This document shows, piece by piece, positions 50,181 to 60,887 of a DNA stretch of 64,000 nucleotides. This DNA is from Paramicrobacterium chengjingii (GTDB lineage: Bacteria > Actinomycetota > Actinomycetes > Actinomycetales > Microbacteriaceae). A program made the translations under genes and the position numbers. Below the pieces are notes generated by a model. It did not search any database. It was not told the origin of the DNA and saw only the letters and a list, made by a program, of their open reading frames with translations. Positions within the stretch are counted from its first letter, which is position 1; each line of letters starts with the position of its first letter. The DNA lies in contig NZ_CP061169.1 of assembly GCF_011751765.2 (NCBI RefSeq), positions 806,001 to 870,000 on the forward strand. The letters run 5' to 3'.

Positions 50181-50828
50181 GTGACCATTCATGCACCCCG
50201 CTTTCAGCCTCCGTCTCTGCGCGATTTGCGGGAGTCAGACCTGAGTGATCTGCTGCCCGGCGACCTTCGCGACGGCGAGAGTTTTCATGGCGCATCGCTA
50301 GCCGATCGAGACCTCGCCGATCTCACCTTCTCTGAATGCTCGTTCACCGATCTCGCCCTCGGTGGACTCGTGTGCCGTGGTGTTCGGTTTACCGAATGCA
50401 CGATCGTCTCGGCTGATGGCGCCACGATTTCTGCACCGTCGTCAACACTGCGCGACGTCGAAGTGAGCCACTCACGCGTCGGGTCGTTCGAGGGGCACGA
50501 CAGCCGTTGGAACAGCGTGCGGTTCACCGGGTGCAAGCTCGGATACATCAACCTTCGCGGCAGCAGAATCGCCGACGTTGTGTTCGAGGACTGCCAGATC
50601 GACGAACTCGATCTGGGCGCAGCAACGGCCAAACGGGTGAGCTTTCACGGGTGCCGCGTCGGCACACTCGAGGTGCAGGGGGCCGCGCTCAAAGACGTGG
50701 ATCTGCGTGGACTCGATCTTGCGCGCATCGTTGGCATCGACGGACTTTCTGGCGCGGTCATCGACGATGGTCAGCTTCTGCAGCTCGCGCCCTTGCTTGC
50801 GGCGCAGCTGGGAATCGAGGTGGTGTGA
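50181..50828 (+). CDS. Pentapeptide-repeat protein
   Basis: A 215-aa protein with degenerate pentapeptide repeats from about residue 45 to 190: DLTFSECSFTDLALGGLVCR, VRFTGCKLGYINLRGSRIAD, and VSFHGCRVGTLEVQGAALKD show the [S/T/A/V]-x-[L/F]-x-x period. These form a right-handed quadrilateral beta-helix. Some relatives mimic DNA and protect gyrase, but most have no known role. GTG at 50181. The DUF2332 gene follows after one base. Confidence 0.83.
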   Translation: MTIHAPRFQPPSLRDLRESDLSDLLPGDLRDGESFHGASLADRDLADLTFSECSFTDLALGGLVCRGVRFTECTIVSADGATISAPSSTLRDVEVSHSRVGSFEGHDSRWNSVRFTGCKLGYINLRGSRIADVVFEDCQIDELDLGAATAKRVSFHGCRVGTLEVQGAALKDVDLRGLDLARIVGIDGLSGAVIDDGQLLQLAPLLAAQLGIEVV

Positions 50829-50829
50829 C

Positions 50830-51816
50830 GTGCGCCCCCTCGATGTTGATAATCGCATGGACGTGTCCGCCCGATTTGCCGACTTCGCTCACCGCGAGGC
50901 CTACGGAAACTCCGAGCGCTATGACACGTGGTGCCGGGCGATTGCCGCCGACCACGACCTCTGTGCGCGGATCGCAGCACTGCCCTCACATAAGCAGCAG
51001 CCCAACCTCGTGCTCGCTGCGACGCGGTATCTCGGGGTTGTCGAAGTGCCGCCGGCGGAGTTTTTGGGGTGGCTTCGGAGTAATTGGGACGACATTTGCC
51101 GCGAGGTTCTCGCCCGGTCGACGCAGACGAACGAACCGGGGCGCACGGCGGCGATCCTGCCGCTGCTCGCGCAGATCGAAGGGCCGATCGCTCTCATCGA
51201 GGTGGGAGCATCCGCCGGCCTCTGCCTGTATCCCGATCGCTACAGTCACGTGTACGACGATAAGGTGCGCCTCGATCCGGCGGCCGGGCCGTCGACTGTC
51301 GTCACCCGCTGCACGACAACGGGAGATGTTCCGATTCCGACAGTGCTTCCTCAGATCGTGTCGCGGTCGGGTGTCGACCTGAACCCGCTCGACGTCGCCG
51401 ACCTCGATCACATGCGCTGGCTGCATGCGCTCATCTGGCCGGGGCAGATCGAGAGGGATGAGCGATTGGATGCCGCGGCGGCGATCGCCCGCGCAGACCC
51501 GCCGATGCTCGTGCGCGGCGACCTCAACGAGCGGATTGAAGGTCTTGTCGATGCTGTGCCCGACGGCGTGACAGCTGTTGTGCAGCACACAGCGGTGCTC
51601 GCGTACCTCGACATGGCCGGGCGCGACCGCTTCTTTGGGCAGATGTCGCGCCTGAATGCACGGTGGATCTCGTTCGAGGGGCGTGGCGTGTTTCCGCAGA
51701 TCGACAGGACGATTCCCGAGCGCACGCAACATCAGGAGAACCGGTTCGTGCTCGCCCTCGACGGGCGGGCACGAGCGTTCGCGACGGCGCACGGGCAGCG
51801 GCTTCACTGGTTGTGA
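50830..51816 (+). CDS. DUF2332 family protein
   Basis: A 328-aa protein of the DUF2332 family, common in Actinomycetota and of unknown function. Recognisable parts are VSARFADFAHREAYGNSERY, the central IALIEVGASAGLCLYPDRYS (a glycine-rich SAM-MTase-like strand) and DHMRWLHALIWPGQIERDER, and VVQHTAVLAYLDMAGRDRF. I prefer GTG 50830, with GAGGTGG upstream, to the ATG at 50857. Probably cotranslated with the pentapeptide-repeat gene. Confidence 0.83.
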   Translation: MRPLDVDNRMDVSARFADFAHREAYGNSERYDTWCRAIAADHDLCARIAALPSHKQQPNLVLAATRYLGVVEVPPAEFLGWLRSNWDDICREVLARSTQTNEPGRTAAILPLLAQIEGPIALIEVGASAGLCLYPDRYSHVYDDKVRLDPAAGPSTVVTRCTTTGDVPIPTVLPQIVSRSGVDLNPLDVADLDHMRWLHALIWPGQIERDERLDAAAAIARADPPMLVRGDLNERIEGLVDAVPDGVTAVVQHTAVLAYLDMAGRDRFFGQMSRLNARWISFEGRGVFPQIDRTIPERTQHQENRFVLALDGRARAFATAHGQRLHWL

Positions 51817-51866
51817 CGGAATGCACGTGCGCGACCTCTGTGCGAGCGCATCCGCTGTTATGCTGT

Positions 51867-52039
51867 ACCCGTCGCGACTGGCGTATTGACGGACGATTCC
51901 GATGAGCTCGCAGCTCGCGGATGACCCGACTCAGATGGGTCACCATTGGGGAGCGACGCTGATCCTCAGCATGGGATTTCCACAACGGGACTTCTCGCAA
52001 CTGGGGCGGATTCGGCCGCACGCCTGGGCCGATACGGGT
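51867..52039 (+). ncRNA. ZTP riboswitch (pfl motif) upstream of glyA
   Basis: The conserved blocks of the ZTP/ZMP-sensing pfl RNA are present: GTCGCGACTGGCG (51871-51883), TCACCATTGGGGAGCG (51939-51954) and GCACGCCTGGGCC (52018-52030), the last preceding the pseudoknot exit. P1 is closed by ACCCGT (51867-51872) with ACGGGT (52034-52039). An extra hairpin GATGAGCTC...GCGG lies in the variable linker. Position before glyA-folD is exactly where this riboswitch is known: it turns on one-carbon genes when 10-formyl-THF is short. Confidence 0.9.
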
Positions 52040-52071
52040 TTCACCCATCCGTCTGTCACAAAGGAGCCAGC

Positions 52072-53343
52072 ATGACCGATACGTTCAACGCGCCACTGTC
52101 GCAGGTCGACCCCGAGATCGCCGCCGTGCTCGACCACGAGCTGGGCCGCCAGCGCGACTACCTCGAGATGATCGCGAGCGAGAACTTCGTTCCCGTCTCG
52201 GTGCTGCAGTCGCAGGGTTCGGTGCTTACCAACAAGTACGCGGAAGGATACCCCGGCCGCCGATACTACGGAGGCTGCGAGTACGTCGACGTTGCCGAGT
52301 CGCTCGCAATCGAGCGTGCGAAGAAGCTCTTCGGCGCCGAGTACGCAAACGTACAGCCGCACTCTGGCGCTTCGGCAAATGCGGCAGTGCTCTCGGCGAT
52401 CGCCACACCGGGCGACACGATTCTTGGGCTCGAGCTCGCTCATGGCGGCCACCTGACGCACGGCATGAAGCTCAACTTCTCGGGCAAGCTCTACAACGCC
52501 GTCTCGTATGGCGTCGACCCCGAGACCTGCCTCGTCGACATGAACGTTGTGCGCGACAAGGCACTCGAGCACAAGCCGAAGGTCATCATCGCCGGCTGGT
52601 CGGCATACCCGCGCCAGCTCGACTTCGCTGCGTTCCGCGAGATCGCCGACGAGGTGGGAGCCACACTCTGGGTCGATATGGCGCACTTCGCCGGGCTGGT
52701 CGCCGCCGGGCTGCACCCGTCACCCGTTCCATACGCCGACGTCGTCTCATCGACTGTGCACAAGACCATCGGCGGCCCGCGCTCGGGGTTCATCGTCTCC
52801 CGCGACACAGCCCTGGCCAAGAAGCTCAACTCAAACGTGTTCCCCGGCCAGCAGGGTGGACCGCTCATGCACGTGATCGCGGCGAAGGCGACGGCGTTCC
52901 TTCTGGCAGCATCCGAAGATTTCCGTGACCGCCAGGAGCGCACGATCTCTGGCGCGAAGCTGCTCGCCGAGGCGCTCACCTCCGACGAGTCGCGTGCCGC
53001 TGGCGTCAACGTGCTCACCGGAGGAACCGATGTGCACCTCGTGCTCGCCGACCTGCGCGAAAGTGAACTGTCGGGTCAGGATGCCGAGAACCGCCTGCAC
53101 GAGGTGGGTATCACAGTGAACAAGAACTCTGTACCGTTCGATCCCCGCCCGCCGATGGTGACGAGCGGAATGCGCATCGGCACGCCCGCGCTCGCTACAC
53201 GTGGGTTCGGCGATGCCGAGTTCGCCGAGGTGGCCGACATCATTGCACTCGCCGTACGGCCGGATGCTGACATCGCCGGACTGCGCTCGCGGGTATCGTC
53301 ACTCACCCAGGCGTTCCCCCTGTACCCGGGCCTGCAGCAGTAG
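52072..53343 (+). CDS. glyA: Serine hydroxymethyltransferase
   Basis: A 423-aa PLP enzyme interconverting serine and glycine with THF/5,10-methylene-THF. Motifs: [40 protein letters not shown], and the PLP lysine in [17 protein letters not shown]. The start ATG 52072 follows AAGGAGC. It is controlled by the upstream ZTP riboswitch and followed 11 bp later by folD. Confidence 0.97.
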   Translation: MTDTFNAPLSQVDPEIAAVLDHELGRQRDYLEMIASENFVPVSVLQSQGSVLTNKYAEGYPGRRYYGGCEYVDVAESLAIERAKKLFGAEYANVQPHSGASANAAVLSAIATPGDTILGLELAHGGHLTHGMKLNFSGKLYNAVSYGVDPETCLVDMNVVRDKALEHKPKVIIAGWSAYPRQLDFAAFREIADEVGATLWVDMAHFAGLVAAGLHPSPVPYADVVSSTVHKTIGGPRSGFIVSRDTALAKKLNSNVFPGQQGGPLMHVIAAKATAFLLAASEDFRDRQERTISGAKLLAEALTSDESRAAGVNVLTGGTDVHLVLADLRESELSGQDAENRLHEVGITVNKNSVPFDPRPPMVTSGMRIGTPALATRGFGDAEFAEVADIIALAVRPDADIAGLRSRVSSLTQAFPLYPGLQQ

Positions 53344-53354
53344 GGCCGCGGACG

Positions 53355-54236
53355 ATGACCGCGAAGACTCTCGACGGCAAGGAAGCATCCGCCGACATCA
53401 AAGCAGAGCTCACCGAGCGTGTTGCTGCGCTCGCAGCCAAGGGCGTCGTTCCTGGCATTGCGACAGTGCTCGTCGGTGCCGACCCCGCGTCGCAGCTGTA
53501 TGTGGGCATGAAGCACAGGCAGTCAACGGCGATCGGCATGAACTCGATCCAGCGCGAGCTGCCGGCCGACGCCACGCAGGAGCAGGTCGAGGCACTAGTC
53601 GACGAGCTCAACGCCGACCCCGACTGCCACGGGTATATCGTGCAGCTTCCATTGCCAAAGCACATCGACACCGACCGCATCCTTGAGCGGATCGACCCGG
53701 CCAAGGATGCTGACGGGCTACACCCTACAAATCTCGGACGGCTCGTGCTCAACGTCAACGGTCCGATCGACACACCTCTGCCGTGCACGCCGCGCGGCGT
53801 CATCGAACTGCTGTTGCGCAACGACTACGACCTGAAGGGCAAGCACGTTGTCGTCGTGGGTCGTGGTGTGACGATCGGGCGCTCGATCGGGCTGCTGCTG
53901 ACGCGGCGCGAGCTCAACGCGACGGTCACGCTCACGCACACGGGCACCGTCGACCTGCCGCACTACTTGCGGCAGGCAGACGTGATCGTTGCCGCGGCGG
54001 GCGTGAAGCACTTGGTCAGGCCCGAGGTCGTCAAGCCGGGAGCTGCTGTGCTCGACGTGGGCGTCACGCGCGAGGAGAGCGCCGACGGCGGCAAGGCGAA
54101 GGTCTTCGGCGACGTCGCCCCGGGCGTTGCCGATGTGGCGGGCTACGTATCGCCGAACCCTGGCGGTGTTGGTCCGATGACTGTTGCGCTGCTTATGACA
54201 AACGTTGTTGAGGCGGCTGAGCGCGCCGCCGGCTGA
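53355..54236 (+). CDS. folD: Bifunctional methylene-THF dehydrogenase/methenyl-THF cyclohydrolase
   Basis: A 293-aa FolD making 10-formyl-THF from 5,10-methylene-THF with [20 protein letters not shown] carries the catalytic Tyr and the Lys, [13 protein letters not shown] and [14 protein letters not shown] follow, and [20 protein letters not shown] is the nucleotide-binding loop (GRGVTIG instead of the usual GRSxxVG). Cotranscribed with glyA under the ZTP riboswitch. Confidence 0.96.
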   Translation: MTAKTLDGKEASADIKAELTERVAALAAKGVVPGIATVLVGADPASQLYVGMKHRQSTAIGMNSIQRELPADATQEQVEALVDELNADPDCHGYIVQLPLPKHIDTDRILERIDPAKDADGLHPTNLGRLVLNVNGPIDTPLPCTPRGVIELLLRNDYDLKGKHVVVVGRGVTIGRSIGLLLTRRELNATVTLTHTGTVDLPHYLRQADVIVAAAGVKHLVRPEVVKPGAAVLDVGVTREESADGGKAKVFGDVAPGVADVAGYVSPNPGGVGPMTVALLMTNVVEAAERAAG

Positions 54237-54263
54237 CGTTATTCTGTGGTCGTCTCTGCCAAT

Positions 54264-54324
54264 GTGACACGCCGTAAAACGTCGCCATTGTCGGCGACCG
54301 ACGCGACAGTCTTCGGCGTGTCAC
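54264..54324. repeat. Inverted-repeat hairpin after folD
   Basis: GTGACACGCCG (54264-54274) and CGGCGTGTCAC (54314-54324) are perfect 11-bp arms around an inner GTCGCC/GGCGAC hairpin. It may terminate glyA-folD. The arm sequence is the same box as in the 71-bp palindromic elements but in the opposite order, so it is related without being a full copy. Confidence 0.6.
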
Positions 54325-54347
54325 CCTGCCGCGGGTTGCCGCGCAGC

Positions 54348-54418
54348 ATCCGGACATTGCGACGCGCTTGCGGCGTGTCGCACCCCGACACGCCGGGCTG
54401 CCACCGCTCGCTCCGAAT
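54348..54418. repeat. 71-bp palindromic element, copy 2
   Basis: Ends are ATCCGGA (54348-54354, one mismatch) and TCCGAAT (54412-54418). The centre is CGGCGTGTCG (54371-54380), 5 nt, then CGACACGCCG (54386-54395). The spacing within each half is again 16 bp. It lies 82 bp before the DUF402 gene. Confidence 0.85.
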
Positions 54419-54499
54419 GGTTGCACGAGGGCCGTCGTCTCTCGGTGTCGTTGTCCGTGGAGCCGTTTCTGCACCACGCCTGACTGCTAGCGTTGCCAA

Positions 54500-55183
54500 A
54501 TGGACGATGCACGGTCAGGCTCACCTCCACCGAACGAGTTACGATTCTCGCCTGATCAGTCGATCGCGTTACGCAGCGTCCGCGAATACGGTCAGCATGG
54601 CCGCGCTGTCGGCTTCGCCGTCGCTAGCTATGTCATTGTCGACGGCAACATTGTTGCTGTAGCGACACCGCCAGGCTCTGACATGCGCACCCGTTCTGGT
54701 GTGGGGAGCGGGCCCGGCCGACGATTGGTGCTCCCCGAGGACTGGGACGGAACGCACGACCGACGCGCCTGGACGGGCCAAACGGTTGTGCGTGTGCATC
54801 GCGCTGGTGAGCCGTGGTCTGTATGGCGTTGGCACGACGGCGACACCTGGGTCGGCGAATGGTATGGCAACCTCGAGACGCCGTGGGTGAGAACGACAAT
54901 GGGCTTCGACACGCAGGACTGGATTCTGGACGTGCTGTGTTCCGGGACTCCGGGAACGCGTTCGTGGGCTGTTCGCTACAAAGACGAAGACGAACTTGAG
55001 TGGTCGCTTGCCGTCGGAGCCGTTTCGTCGGAAGAGGTCGAAAGAACTCGAGAAGCTGGTGAGCAGCTCTCGGCGATCGCACGCAATGCGGAGTGGCCGT
55101 TCAACGCCGACTGGGACGCCTGGGCCCCGAGCAGTCCACTGCCGGTGGCGACGCTCCCTGCAGGGTGGAAACATCTCGACTGA
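54500..55183 (+). CDS. DUF402 family protein
   Basis: A 227-aa protein of the DUF402 (FomD-like) family, some members of which are metal-dependent nucleoside-diphosphate phosphatases. Family features: WSVWRWHDGDTWVGEWYGNL, TPWVRTTMGFDTQDWILDVL, the acidic YKDEDELEWSLAVGAVSSEE, and the closing W-x-x-W-x-P (DWDAWAPSSPLP). It has an N-terminal extension of about 60 residues. ATG 54500 has no visible ribosome site. Bracketed by palindromic elements at 54348 and 55248; codon use looks less regular than in neighbours. Confidence 0.75.
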   Translation: MDDARSGSPPPNELRFSPDQSIALRSVREYGQHGRAVGFAVASYVIVDGNIVAVATPPGSDMRTRSGVGSGPGRRLVLPEDWDGTHDRRAWTGQTVVRVHRAGEPWSVWRWHDGDTWVGEWYGNLETPWVRTTMGFDTQDWILDVLCSGTPGTRSWAVRYKDEDELEWSLAVGAVSSEEVERTREAGEQLSAIARNAEWPFNADWDAWAPSSPLPVATLPAGWKHLD

Positions 55184-55247
55184 GGGACGTCATCGAGATG
55201 CTGCGTGTGCGGCGAGGCCGCCTGTTGCTCGCTGTTCGTGTGCAGCC

Positions 55248-55317
55248 ATTCGGACTTCTGCCTGTGCGTGCGGCGTGTCGCGCGCGACACGCCGCAGCGA
55301 CCGCATCAGTTCCGAAT
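55248..55317. repeat. 70-bp palindromic element, copy 3
   Basis: Ends are ATTCGGA (55248-55254) and TCCGAAT (55311-55317). The centre 55269-55296 is a perfect 28-bp palindrome with half-site TGCGGCGTGTCGCG. Both halves keep ATTCGGA, 16 bp, CGGCGTGTCG. This is the most symmetrical of the four copies. Confidence 0.87.
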
Positions 55318-55577
55318 ATGTCAACGTCCCGTCGAACAATCCGCTGCCCCGATGGCGCACGTTCTTGGCAGATACGCACTGGTCGGTGTGGCGCTGGCCC
55401 TGTGACCCGGACGTACGTGGCCTGACGTCGGAGTTTCAGACGCCCACGAGAAGTGAGTTGCAGGAAGTGGCTATTGTGAGATGCTTCGAGGACAGCGACT
55501 TTCGGGAGTGCACTTCTCTATGGCTATGTGATCGGGCTGATGTTGGAACGCCGAGTGGACCTGGATCTCGTTCAGGC

Positions 55578-55648
55578 ATTCGGACGTTTCGTGACATCCT
55601 CGGCATGGCGGGCTCGACACACCGAGGGCGTGCACGAAACTTCCGAAT
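55578..55648. repeat. 71-bp palindromic element, copy 4 (diverged centre)
   Basis: Ends are ATTCGGA (55578-55584) and TCCGAAT (55642-55648), extended by GTTTCGTG and CACGAAAC, a 15-bp outer stem with one mismatch. The central boxes are CGGCATGGCG and CGACACACCG, two and one mismatches from the family box. It overlaps the ppc terminator hairpin. Confidence 0.75.
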
Positions 55649-55662
55649 CTGTGCACGCCCTC
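55624..55662 (-). terminator. Terminator-like hairpin downstream of ppc
   Basis: GAGGGCGTGCAC (55624-55635) and GTGCACGCCCTC (55651-55662) form a perfect 12-bp stem with a 15-nt loop, 19 bp past the ppc stop. There is no T-tract. The left arm is shared with palindromic element copy 4, so the two structures exclude each other. Confidence 0.7.
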
Positions 55663-55680
55663 GATGGTAAGGCAACGAAA

Positions 55681-58353
55681 TCAGCCGGTGTTCTGCAGCC
55701 CGGCCGCGACGCCGTTCACCGAGAGCAGCAGAAGATTGCGTGCCTGGTCGATCGTCGTCTCGGTCTCCTGCGTCGCCGTGCCGCGCAGCGTGCGCAGGGC
55801 GCGCAGCTGCAGCAGCGACAGAGCATCGACATAGGGGCTGCGTAGGCGCACTGCACGCTGCAGCACCGCGCGGTTCTCGAGCAGTTCTGTGGTTCCCGTC
55901 GCGATGAGCGCCCACTTGCGGGTGAGCTCCATCTCGTCGAGCACGAGAGCCGAGAGATCGCCGCGGTCGCCGAGCTGCAGGTACCGAGTGGCGATGCGCT
56001 CGTCGGTCTTTGCGAGCGACATCTGCACGTTGTCGATCATCGTTGTGAACAGCGGCCATTCGCGGTAGGCCTGCTGCAATTCGTCGCTGTCTCCCACGGC
56101 CTTGAGTGCGGTGCCGAGCCCGAACCAGCCGGCGAGGTTGATGCGCGCCTGCGACCAGGAGAACACCCACGGGATCGCCCGCAGGTCTTCAAGGGACTCG
56201 ACGGAGAGACCGCGGCGCGCGGGGCGCGAGCCCAGAGGAAGAAGGCCGACTTCTTCCTGTGGAGTGACCTCCGCGAACCACGGTGCGAAGCCGTCCGCAT
56301 GAATGAGTTCATAGAAGCGCTCTCTGCTCGCGGCATCCATCACCTGGGCGATGTCGGCGAACGCCGTAGCCGCTGTGGCATTGAGCTCGCCGTTCGACGG
56401 GCTTGACGCCAGTAGAGTCGCCGACGCAATCTGCTCGAGGTGGCGAAGCGCGATGATCGGGTTGCCGTACTGGGCAAAAATGACCTCGCCCTGCTCGGTG
56501 AGCTTGAACCGCCCATCGACGGAGCCGGGAGGCTGCGAGAGAACTGCCTCGTTCGCCGGTCCGCCGCCTCGGCCCATGGCTCCGCCACGACCGTGAAAGA
56601 GGGTGAGGCGGATGCTGTTGCGTTCGGCCCAGCGCGCAATGGCATCCTGCGCCTCATAGAGCGTGAGCGTTGCCGAGACCGGGCCGACGTCCTTTGACGA
56701 GTCGGAGTACCCGAGCATCACTTCTAGGTGACGATCAGTGGCTTCGAGCCGCTGCTTCACCTCGGGCAGCTCGATCATCTTCTCGAGAATCTCCGGGGCA
56801 TTTCGGAGGTCGTTGAACGTCTCGAACAGCGGAATCACATCGAGCACGGGAGTCTCGCCGTCCCCGAATGCGTAACGCGCGAGGCGATGAACGTTGGCGA
56901 TGTCGTCGACGCTCTGCGTAAACGAGATGATGTACCGCCGTGCAGCATCCACCCCATAGCGCGTCTGCAGCGCGCCGATCGTGCGAAACACATCGAGCAC
57001 TTCGTCGGTCATTTCGCTCGGCTGGGCACCGCGGTCGAGTTCGTCGAGCGCCTGGCGGTGCACCTTCGAGTGCTGACGCACCTCAAGCTCGGCCAAGTGG
57101 AAGCCGAAGGTCTCGACCTGCCAAATGAGGCCCTGAACTTCGCCGTAGGCGCTGCGTTTGTCGCCCGCGGCCACGAGAGAGCTCTGAACCGTGCGCAGGT
57201 CGGAGAGAAGCTCGTCTGGATGCGGGTAGGCGAGGTCGGCGTTGCGTCCACGCGTTGCGGCAATGCGCTCCGCGATCATCAGCATGACGCGGCGGTGCGG
57301 CTCGTTGGGTGAACGCGTGGCGATCTCGCTTGTGAGCTCGTCTGCGAGCGAACGCTGACGCTGCCAGAGTGAAAGCAGCTCAGCGCTCGCCGCGGTGTCG
57401 CCCGCGTCGAGCGTGAGCATGCGGCCAACGCGAGCGGCGGCACGCTCGAGCCCGAGCAGCACATGCTCCGACTGTATTGCCGCGGCCTGACGGGTGATCT
57501 TTGCCGTCACGTTGGGGTTGCCGTCGCGGTCGGCACCGATCCACGAGCCGAAGCGAACGAACGCGTGCGAGCGCGGTGGGAGCGTGCCTGCTGCCTTGCC
57601 CACGAGCCGGTCGTCGATGAGGCGGTAGATGCGCGGCATCGCCTCGAACAGTGTCTGGTCGAAGATGTTCATTGCCGTGCGCACCTCGTCGAGCGGCGTC
57701 GGCCGTGTCGAGCGCAGCGGTGCCGTGCGAAAGAGCACGTTCACCTCGGCGAGCAGCTCGCGCTTGTTCTCCGCCTGAACGTTCTCGCCCAATCGCGGGT
57801 CGTCGTTCTCGGCGACGAGTTCGCTGATGCGGCGTATCGACGAGGCGACAGCGCGGCGGCGCGCCTCAGTGGGGTGAGCGGTGAGCACCGGACGAAACTC
57901 GAGGCTATCGAGCATCCTCTGCGCACCTTCGTCGCCGAGCTCGCGCACGAGTGCGTCCATCGTCGAGGTGAAGGATGCTCCGACATCGTCGCTCGGTTCT
58001 GGATTGCGGCCCTGCAGCACGCGCACGCGATGCCGCTCCTCCGCAAGATTCACCAGGTGGAAGTAACACGTGAACGCGCGAGCAACCTCTTCTGCACGCT
58101 CGGAAGAGAACGATTCGACGAGGGCTTCGGCGTCTTCGAACGCCTTCACGTCTTCATTCTCGTAGGCATCGATCGTCAGACCGCGCAGCTTTTCGACGTC
58201 GTCGAGCAGGTCTGTGCCGCCGGTCTCGATCAGCACACGGCCGAGCAGTTCGCCGAGCAGACTCACGTCGGAACGGAGGGCGTCGGGAATCTCCATGTGG
58301 CGGGGAGCCTGGATGATCGAGATTGCTGATGTGGGGGGATAAGAATCAGTCAT
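55681..58353 (-). CDS. ppc: Phosphoenolpyruvate carboxylase
   Basis: An 890-aa enzyme that adds bicarbonate to PEP giving oxaloacetate (anaplerosis). Signatures: VLTAHPTEARRRAVASSIRR (catalytic His), GSWIGADRDGNPNVTAKITR, MLGYSDSSKDVGPVSATLTL (catalytic Arg/Lys region), LFHGRGGAMGRGGGPANEAV, and the C-terminal LLSVNGVAAGLQNTG. Full length and monocistronic, with its own terminator. Confidence 0.97.
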   Translation of the reverse strand: MTDSYPPTSAISIIQAPRHMEIPDALRSDVSLLGELLGRVLIETGGTDLLDDVEKLRGLTIDAYENEDVKAFEDAEALVESFSSERAEEVARAFTCYFHLVNLAEERHRVRVLQGRNPEPSDDVGASFTSTMDALVRELGDEGAQRMLDSLEFRPVLTAHPTEARRRAVASSIRRISELVAENDDPRLGENVQAENKRELLAEVNVLFRTAPLRSTRPTPLDEVRTAMNIFDQTLFEAMPRIYRLIDDRLVGKAAGTLPPRSHAFVRFGSWIGADRDGNPNVTAKITRQAAAIQSEHVLLGLERAAARVGRMLTLDAGDTAASAELLSLWQRQRSLADELTSEIATRSPNEPHRRVMLMIAERIAATRGRNADLAYPHPDELLSDLRTVQSSLVAAGDKRSAYGEVQGLIWQVETFGFHLAELEVRQHSKVHRQALDELDRGAQPSEMTDEVLDVFRTIGALQTRYGVDAARRYIISFTQSVDDIANVHRLARYAFGDGETPVLDVIPLFETFNDLRNAPEILEKMIELPEVKQRLEATDRHLEVMLGYSDSSKDVGPVSATLTLYEAQDAIARWAERNSIRLTLFHGRGGAMGRGGGPANEAVLSQPPGSVDGRFKLTEQGEVIFAQYGNPIIALRHLEQIASATLLASSPSNGELNATAATAFADIAQVMDAASRERFYELIHADGFAPWFAEVTPQEEVGLLPLGSRPARRGLSVESLEDLRAIPWVFSWSQARINLAGWFGLGTALKAVGDSDELQQAYREWPLFTTMIDNVQMSLAKTDERIATRYLQLGDRGDLSALVLDEMELTRKWALIATGTTELLENRAVLQRAVRLRSPYVDALSLLQLRALRTLRGTATQETETTIDQARNLLLLSVNGVAAGLQNTG

Positions 58354-58453
58354 CGTCTACCGAGGCTAGCGAGAGTTCGGGATATCTCGTAATTGAGGTG
58401 CGGTGTGTGACGACGCCACGCAGCGTTAAATGCCTCGATGAGGCTGGCGAAGG

Positions 58454-59625
<1,172 letters not shown>

Positions 59626-59629
<4 letters not shown>

Positions 59630-60819
59630 CGGGACTCCTTGACAGAAGAGGGCACGGATGCCGCGGGCTCGACGGGATGCGCCAGGTCGGCGCGCGCGAT
59701 CGCATCGCGCAGATTCTGTGCGGACTTCTCCGGCGGAATGTCGCCGATCCAGGCTCCCATCGCAGCCTCTGAGCCGGCAAGATACTTGAGTTTGTCTGCG
59801 GCACGACGCGGCGACGTGAGCTGCAGCATGAGCCTCACATCGTCGCGGGCCACGTTCGCGGGGGCCTGGTGCCATGCGGCGATGTACGGAGTGGCGGTGT
59901 CGTAGAGTGCGTCGACACCGCGCAGCAGGCGCAGGTAGAGACCGGCAAGCTCGTCGCGTTCGGCCGCAGACGTCTCGGCGAAGTCGGCGACGTGACGGTG
60001 CGGCAGCATGTGCACTTCGACCGGCCACCGGGCGGCAAACGGAACGAATGCGCTCCAATGATCGCCGCGCAGCAGCATCCGTTCGCCCGCTTGCTCGCTC
60101 GAGAGAATGTCGGCGAACAGCGTGGGACCGTACGAGTCGATGGAGTCGAGCAGGCTCTGGGTGCGTGGGGTGATGTACGGGTAGGAGTAGATCTGGCCGT
60201 GAGGATGCTGCAAGGTCACGCCGATCTCCACGCCGCGGTTTTCGAACGGGAAAACCTGGCGCACGTTCGGCAGAGCGCTGAGCGCGCGCGTGCGCTCGGC
60301 CCAGGCCTCGATGACCGTGCGTGCCCGGGTGCGGGTGAGCGAGCCGAAGGAGCCCTCGCGTTCGGGGGAGAAGCACACGACCTCGCACCGACCGACCGAT
60401 GTGCGCGTGCGCTCGATTCCGATGCGCGTGAGGTCGTAGAGTCCCCGCGGCTCGTCGGCATCGTGCACATGCGGCCCAAACGACGGCGATTTGTTCTCGA
60501 AGACGGCGACGTCGTAGTCGTTGGGTACCTCAGATGGATTCGTCGGGCTCTGCGGAGCGAGGGGATCGAGTTCGGCTGGGGGGAGAAAAGCACGATTCTG
60601 GCGCGCGGCGGCGATCGATACCCATTCACCTGTCAGTGGGTCTTGCCGCATCGACGCTGTTGCCGGGCGGGGCTCGGGGGTCCGAGAATCGGCGCGTCGC
60701 CCGGCGGGCAGTGTCGAATCGGGGTCGTCGAAGTAGATGATGTCGCGTCCGTCAGCGAGCTTGTGCGCCTGGCTGGTGATTCCGCCGGTGAGCTCTGCGA
60801 TGTGGGGAGTATGGGGCAT
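59626..60819 (-). CDS. galT: Galactose-1-phosphate uridylyltransferase
   Basis: A 397-aa HIT-superfamily transferase moving UMP from UDP-glucose to galactose-1-P. RQDPLTGEWVSIAAARQNRA is the N-terminal family block; GVTLQHPHGQIYSYPYITPR holds the active-site H-P-H. ATG 60817-60819 was preferred; a start 16 codons upstream is possible. Divergent from a DeoR regulator. No galE in the window. Confidence 0.93.
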
Positions 60820-60887
60820 GAGAATTTCCGAGTCTGCGTCTGTCGCGGCAAAGTCCCGCGCATCCACGAATCTAGCTCTTGCGTATT

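Larger units (their letters stand above)
55184..55680. other. Gene-free stretch between DUF402 and ppc
   Basis: About 500 bp with no convincing gene. Open frames here are short and lack family resemblance, although WSVWRWPCD near 55390 faintly echoes WSVWRWHDGD of the DUF402 protein and could be a decayed fragment. It contains two palindromic elements and the ppc terminator. Confidence 0.5.

Noticed and set aside
54264..54324. Fifth member of the 71-bp palindromic family
   Set aside because: It shares the CGGCGTGTC box, but the boxes are in reverse order and the ATTCGGA/TCCGAAT ends at 16-bp spacing are missing; listed as a related inverted repeat only.
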